DNA of 10,606 nt. Source: Gammaproteobacteria bacterium. GTDB lineage: Bacteria > Pseudomonadota > Gammaproteobacteria > Steroidobacterales > Steroidobacteraceae. A program made the position numbers and the translations under genes. The first letter of the stretch is position 1, and each line of letters opens with the position of its first letter. Location: contig RFTM01000033.1 of NCBI GenBank assembly GCA_009923475.1, forward strand, positions 1-10,606, written 5' to 3'. This document shows positions 7,277-10,606 of the stretch, piece by piece. A model generated the notes under the pieces. The model was not told where the DNA came from. It worked only from the letters and a program-made list of their open reading frames with translations, and ran no database searches.

Positions 7277-9318
7277 TGGCCGCCGAGCTCCCGCAGCAGC
7301 GCCGGCGCGTCGTACACCTTGCGCAGCGCCTCGCGCATGATCGCCGGGTGCACCGCGATCGAGCGGTTTTTGGCTGTATCGAACCAGTACGCGCCCGAGA
7401 TCGAGTGGATGTTGCCGTCGAACATCAGGCCGACGATCTCGCCGCGCGCGTTGAGCAACGCGCTGCCCGAGTTGCCGCCGACGATGTCGTTGTTGGTGGA
7501 GAGGTTGACGGGCGTGTCGAGGTCGAGCTGCGCGCGCACCTTCTCCCAACTGGCCGGGATGCGGAACGGCGCCTGGCCGGTGGCGCGGTCGAAGGCGGTG
7601 CGCAGGCGGGTGTAGGGCTCGACCGGCGTGCCCTTCTCGACCCAGCCCTGCACCGTGCCGTAGTTGAGGCGCAGCGTGAAGGTCGCGTCCGGGTAGACCT
7701 CGGTGCCGTAGATCTTGAAGCGGGCGCGGGCGATCTTCTCCTCGGCGACCGCGACCGGTGCCTGCACCTCGTCTTCGTAGCGCTTGCGCAGCGCGCGCGA
7801 GGCCGGGTCGACATCGCGGGCGAGCTTGATCATCGGATCGTCGGAGGCGGCGATGGCCGCGCTGCCGCCGCGCCAAAGGGCGAGGCGCACCGCCGGGTCG
7901 GCGAGCTTGGTGCCGTCGACCAGCTTCGCCGCCAGCGTGTCGGGCGAATCTTTGGCGAGCAGCGCGCGCACGGTGGCGTGGTCCGGGCCCAGCCATTCGC
8001 GCATGCGCTCGAAGCCGAAGGACAGGGTGAGGCGCTCGAGCTCCGGGTAGACCGGCGTGGCGGCGCCCAACGTCTGCTCGATGCGCGGCAGCTGCGCGTC
8101 GGTGAACTCGCGCAGGCGCTCGCCGTTCGGCTTCTCGCGTTCGGCGGCGCCGCGCACCAGCGTGCGTGCGACCCGGAACAGGCGGCTGTTGAAGCCCGCC
8201 GCGCCCTCGAGGTAGCCGTATTCGGTGCCGATGTCGCGCGCGCGTGCGGTCGCCTTCTCGATCTCGGCCCAAGGATCGCCGAGCCCGGCGAGGGCGGGGT
8301 CCTTGGCGGCGCGGGCCCGCAGCTCGGCCTCGTCGGCGCGCTTCTTGGCCATCAGCCCGTCGTCGAGCAGCGCGTCCAGCTGCTTGCGGCGCACCTTGAT
8401 GCCGTTCTCGAGGCCGGTGAGGGGGTCGTCGACGATGCGGCGCTCGGCGTCGCCCTGCTTGCCGAACTGGATGTAACGGCCGCGCAGCTCGTTGCTGCGC
8501 AGCAGCGAAGGCGGCAGGTCGTCGTTGCGCAGTCCCTGCAGCTGCGCGACCGTGAGCAGGCGGTTGGTGGAGCCGGGATGGCCCGACACCAGCACGAACT
8601 CGCCCGGCTTCGGGCCCGCGAAGTTGACGCGCAGCGGCCTGGCCACCGCGACCGGCTTGCCGTTCTCGTAGGCGCGCAGCAGCCCCATGTCGAGGCACCA
8701 GCGCGGGAACTGGAAGTTGTCGGGGTCGCCGCCGAAGGCCGCGATGCCCGCCTCGGGCGCGAACACGAGGCGCACATCCGTGTAGCGGCGGTAGCGGTAG
8801 AGGAACTGCTGGCCGCCGTTGTAGAGCGTCACCGACTGGCACTTGAGGCCGCTGTCCTTCTCGCAGGCCTGCTCGAGCGCGGTCAGCGTGCGCTTGCGGG
8901 CCTCGTTGGCGGCGCGGTCGTCGAGGCCGCGGGTGGCGGCGTCGACCTTGTCCGTCACGTTCTCCATGCCGACCAGCACGTCGGCGACCTGCGTGCGGCA
9001 GGGGATCTCTTCCTTGCGGTCGCGGGCGACGAAGCCGTCCTCGAGCAGGCTCTTGTCCTTCGAGGAGTTCTCGGCGAGGCAGCTCGCGATGCAGTGGTGG
9101 TTGGTGAGGATCAGGCCCTCGGACGAGACGAACGAGGCCGTGCAGCCGGAGAGGCGCACCGTGGCCTCGCGCACGCGGTCGAGCCAGCCCTGGTCGATGG
9201 TCACGCCGTACTGCTGCTTCACCTTCGCGGAGGGGAAGTTGTCGTAGGTCCACATGCCTTCGTCGGCATGGGCGAGGGTGGTGAGCAGAAGACCGGCGAT
9301 GAGGGCGAGACGGCGCAT
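7273..9318 (-). CDS. Exported S46 family dipeptidyl-peptidase, DPP7-like
   Basis: Serine exopeptidase that releases dipeptides from peptide N-termini, probably in the periplasm or outer envelope. The 681-residue precursor has a signal peptide MRRLALIAGLLLTTLAHA, with likely cleavage after residue 18. The chymotrypsin-like fold is split by a helical domain (about 270-545). Catalytic motifs are LTNHHC (71-76) for the histidine, AFGGDPDNFQFPR (194-206) for the aspartate and GGNSGSA (614-620) with nucleophile S617. Eighteen residues after the serine, where DPP11 has the arginine that selects Asp/Glu at P1, stands G635 in FDGN, as in DPP7, so hydrophobic P1 residues are expected. The ATG at 9318 has GGAGAG (9324-9329) five bases upstream. 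The longer open frame reaching 9547 is a different frame. The stop overlaps the FAH remnant. Family and catalysis are confident; specificity is inferred from one residue. Confidence 0.95.
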   Translation of the reverse strand: MRRLALIAGLLLTTLAHADEGMWTYDNFPSAKVKQQYGVTIDQGWLDRVREATVRLSGCTASFVSSEGLILTNHHCIASCLAENSSKDKSLLEDGFVARDRKEEIPCRTQVADVLVGMENVTDKVDAATRGLDDRAANEARKRTLTALEQACEKDSGLKCQSVTLYNGGQQFLYRYRRYTDVRLVFAPEAGIAAFGGDPDNFQFPRWCLDMGLLRAYENGKPVAVARPLRVNFAGPKPGEFVLVSGHPGSTNRLLTVAQLQGLRNDDLPPSLLRSNELRGRYIQFGKQGDAERRIVDDPLTGLENGIKVRRKQLDALLDDGLMAKKRADEAELRARAAKDPALAGLGDPWAEIEKATARARDIGTEYGYLEGAAGFNSRLFRVARTLVRGAAEREKPNGERLREFTDAQLPRIEQTLGAATPVYPELERLTLSFGFERMREWLGPDHATVRALLAKDSPDTLAAKLVDGTKLADPAVRLALWRGGSAAIAASDDPMIKLARDVDPASRALRKRYEDEVQAPVAVAEEKIARARFKIYGTEVYPDATFTLRLNYGTVQGWVEKGTPVEPYTRLRTAFDRATGQAPFRIPASWEKVRAQLDLDTPVNLSTNNDIVGGNSGSALLNARGEIVGLMFDGNIHSISGAYWFDTAKNRSIAVHPAIMREALRKVYDAPALLRELGGQ

Positions 9319-9351
9319 GGGCGCTCTCCAAGTGTCCGAGGTGAGGGGGCG

Positions 9352-9380
9352 ATTCTAGTCGAGGTGCGCGTTTCTGGCGA
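9352..9380 (-). promoter_or_regulatory. Candidate sigma-70 promoter of the S46 peptidase gene
   Basis: On the minus strand TCGCCA (9380-9375, four of six to TTGACA) and TAGAAT (9357-9352, five of six to TATAAT) are separated by 17 bases. A start near 9345 gives a leader of about 27 bases containing the GGAGAG ribosome site. The -10 and leader length closely resemble those upstream of pepA. Prediction by eye. Confidence 0.45.
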
Positions 9381-9438
9381 CTTTGGGCAGTAATGCGTGC
9401 ATGACCGTATTTCCCGCGATTTCGGCCTGATTCATCTG

Positions 9439-9467
9439 CTGACCCGCATCGCGACTGCGCGTCAAAT
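9439..9467 (+). promoter_or_regulatory. Candidate sigma-70 promoter of the Flp/Tad gene pair
   Basis: CTGACC (9439-9444) and TCAAAT (9462-9467) are separated by exactly 17 bases, and each matches consensus at four of six positions. Transcription would start near 9474, at the beginning of a short GC-rich hairpin, about 38 bases before the ATG at 9512. Matches this weak also occur by chance, so this is only the best candidate in the gap. Confidence 0.25.
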
Positions 9468-9473
9468 CGCCCT

Positions 9474-9490
9474 GCCGGCGCGGTGCCGGC
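9474..9490 (+). other. GC-rich hairpin in the leader of the Flp-like gene
   Basis: GCCGGC (9474-9479), a five-base loop GCGGT, and GCCGGC (9485-9490) form a perfect six-pair stem. It lies eight bases before the GGGAG ribosome site (9498-9502). It has no T-run, so it is not an intrinsic terminator. It may shape the 5' end of the mRNA or be chance in GC-rich DNA. Confidence 0.3.
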
Positions 9491-9511
9491 CAAACGCGGG
9501 AGCGCATCGAC

Positions 9512-9763
9512 ATGAGACAGCAGAACCGCCGGCGCATGGTCGGCCAAGGCATGACGGAGTACATCATCATCGTGGCGCTGGTGGCGGTCGCCGCCATCGG
9601 CGTGTATTCGGCGTTCGGCGACATCGTCCGTGGCCAGGCGTCGGTCGCGGCGGTCGCGCTGTCCGGCGAGGACAACGCCAACGGGCGTGGCTTGGTCGGT
9701 GCCGCGCGCGGACGGGCCCAGGCCAACGCCCGGCAGCGCACCATGGAGGACTTCGAGGAATGA
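9512..9763 (+). CDS. Flp family type IVb prepilin-like protein
   Basis: An 83-residue protein with a short basic leader (MRQQNRRRMVG), then QGMTEYIIIVALVAVAAIGVYSAFGD. This fits the type IV prepilin-peptidase rule: cleavage after G11 leaves E16 as residue 5 of the mature chain, followed by Y17, the Glu-Tyr pair characteristic of Flp pilins, and a single hydrophobic helix (about 18-37). After it comes a hydrophilic, Ala/Arg/Gly-rich tail (residues 50-83, ending MEDFEE), longer than in many Flp pilins. The ATG has GGGAG (9498-9502) nine bases upstream. The stop overlaps the next start as ATGA. It could be a major Flp pilin, or a minor pilin-like component of a small Tad-related envelope system. 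No prepilin peptidase (TadV) or TadA ATPase is in the window, so assembly machinery must be elsewhere. Confidence 0.8.
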   Translation: MRQQNRRRMVGQGMTEYIIIVALVAVAAIGVYSAFGDIVRGQASVAAVALSGEDNANGRGLVGAARGRAQANARQRTMEDFEE

Positions 9764-10606
9764 AGCCTCCGGTCCGGGCCGCGCGCGGCCAAGCCCTGCT
9801 GTTCCTCCTGCCGCTGCTCGCCGTGCTGGCGGCAGCGGCGTGGTGGGCGTTCGAGACCGGTCAGGCGGTCACGGAGAAGCAGCGCCTGCGTGATGCCGCG
9901 GATGCCGCGGCGCTCAGCGGTGCGGTGTGGCAGGCCCGGGCCCTGAACTTCGAATCGACCATGAACCGGGCGATCATCGCCAACGAGGCGGTGATCGCCC
10001 AGTCGGTCAGTCTGCGGTCGTGGTCGGCCTACATGAACCGGTTGCTGCCCGGCGCGGCGGCCATCACTTCCTATGTCCCCTACCTGAACGCGGCCGCCGC
10101 CACCTTGCAGCGGTGGTGGGCCGCGTTCGACCGCGTGCTGCAGCCGTCGTTGGTCGGCCTCGAAGCGACCACCGGCGCGGTCGAGCGCGACCTCGCGATG
10201 GCGTCGCGCGTCATGCACGCGGCCACGCTGCAGGTCGTGCCCGAGGTCGTGCGCGAGACGGTCGCTTCGACCGATCCGCGCTTCCGGTTGTCGACGGGCG
10301 GCGAAGCCTTGTTGGTCGCATGGGCGGCGGATTGGGCACGGTTCGCCTCGTTCTATGGCGGCGCTTGGCGGTGGCGCCAGCAGGATGTCGTCTACCGCTC
10401 GCTCGACGGCTTCACGGCGCAGCGCAACTTCACATTGAGCCCCTTGCTCGGCAGCCGGCTGTTGCGCTTCGAGAAACGCGCCGGCACCGAACTCCTCGAT
10501 TTCGAGACTTGGCGTGCCATCGATACGCTGTCGTTGCATCAACCCCGGTATGTGGTCTTCGGGCCCATGCGTGAACGTGCCGCGATCGCCTGGGGCGGCG
10601 CCGAGG
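9760..10606 (+). CDS. Tad-domain (TadE/TadG-like) membrane protein, C-terminus cut off by the window edge
   Basis: At least 282 residues, open to the right edge. The N-terminus has RGQALLFLLPLLAVLAAAAWWAFETGQ (9-35), one membrane anchor, followed by KQRLRDAADAAALSGAVWQARALN (40-63). This RGQA - hydrophobic - KQRL..AADAAAL.GA order is the hallmark of the TadE/TadG-like N-terminal domain in Flp pilus loci, where such proteins are anchored inner-membrane assembly factors or minor pseudopilins with large periplasmic parts. The rest (about 64-282) is a Trp-, Ala- and Arg-rich region with predicted helices early on and no domain I recognise. The ATG overlaps the stop of the Flp-like gene (ATGA), with a strong GGAGGA (9745-9750) nine bases upstream, so the two are co-translated. 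Domain class is fairly sure; TadG orthology is not, because the C-terminal half is missing and no tad genes flank it here. Confidence 0.75.
   Translation, partial: MKPPVRAARGQALLFLLPLLAVLAAAAWWAFETGQAVTEKQRLRDAADAAALSGAVWQARALNFESTMNRAIIANEAVIAQSVSLRSWSAYMNRLLPGAAAITSYVPYLNAAAATLQRWWAAFDRVLQPSLVGLEATTGAVERDLAMASRVMHAATLQVVPEVVRETVASTDPRFRLSTGGEALLVAWAADWARFASFYGGAWRWRQQDVVYRSLDGFTAQRNFTLSPLLGSRLLRFEKRAGTELLDFETWRAIDTLSLHQPRYVVFGPMRERAAIAWGGAE

Noticed and set aside
9375..9390. Sigma-54-like TGGC...GCA before the Flp-like gene
   Set aside because: The spacing between the GG and GC pairs is 9 instead of 10 bases and the flanking consensus is poor.
7234..9393. 719-codon plus-strand open frame opposite the peptidase
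   Set aside because: Translation is Ala/Val/Arg/Gly/Glu-rich without any recognisable domain; a GC-rich antisense shadow of the peptidase gene.
7136..9547. 803-codon minus-strand open frame over the peptidase gene
   Set aside because: Within the peptidase region it is a different frame, with Arg/Ala/Pro-rich low-complexity translation. The 681-residue frame carries the signal peptide and S46 motifs. Only its last 46 codons, after the peptidase stop, look real (the FAH remnant).
9892..9909. Tandem 9-base direct repeat GATGCCGCG
   Set aside because: Encodes the conserved Asp-Ala-Ala run of the Tad domain; explained by coding sequence.
9355..10542. 395-codon minus-strand open frame opposite the Flp/Tad pair
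   Set aside because: Biased composition and no recognisable motif, while the plus strand has strong ribosome sites and family signatures.

Overview
The window is a dense, GC-rich (about 70 percent by eye) stretch of bacterial chromosome. It suggests a Gammaproteobacterium, perhaps near the Xanthomonadales. The reasons are the divergent lptFG / pepA-valS arrangement typical of Gammaproteobacteria, and an S46 dipeptidyl-peptidase, a family common in Xanthomonadaceae, Shewanella and Bacteroidetes. This placement is inference from gene content, not from a marker comparison.

Layout. Bases 1-3669 (minus strand) hold valS (C-terminus cut off by the window edge) and upstream of it pepA. A 59-base divergent promoter region follows. 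Bases 3729-7134 (plus strand) hold a tightly packed probable operon, lptF-lptG-VOC protein-cytochrome b561, with overlaps or gaps of 15 bases or less. Converging on it with one base between the stop codons is a minus-strand unit (9318-7136): an exported S46 dipeptidyl-peptidase, and overlapping its stop codon a 46-codon ORF that looks like the two ends of a fumarylacetoacetate hydrolase (FAH) family gene joined by a large in-frame deletion. A 193-base divergent intergenic region (9319-9511) separates the peptidase from a plus-strand pair running off the right edge: a small Flp-type (type IVb) prepilin-like protein and a Tad-domain (TadG-like) membrane protein.

Function. LptF and LptG form the membrane part of the LptB2FG transporter that extracts lipopolysaccharide from the inner membrane. 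ValRS and PepA are housekeeping. The peptidase probably removes dipeptides with hydrophobic P1 residues from peptides in the periplasm. The cytochrome b561 is a diheme-type membrane electron carrier with unknown partner, and the VOC protein has no assignable substrate. The Flp/Tad pair belongs to a pilus-like or envelope assembly whose remaining genes are outside the window.

Most of this is ordinary core genome. Most worth a second look are the FAH remnant, the absence of holC between pepA and valS, the Flp/Tad pair, and the near-symmetric -10 element between pepA and lptF. I see no CRISPR array, transposon, tRNA, rRNA or convincing intrinsic terminator.
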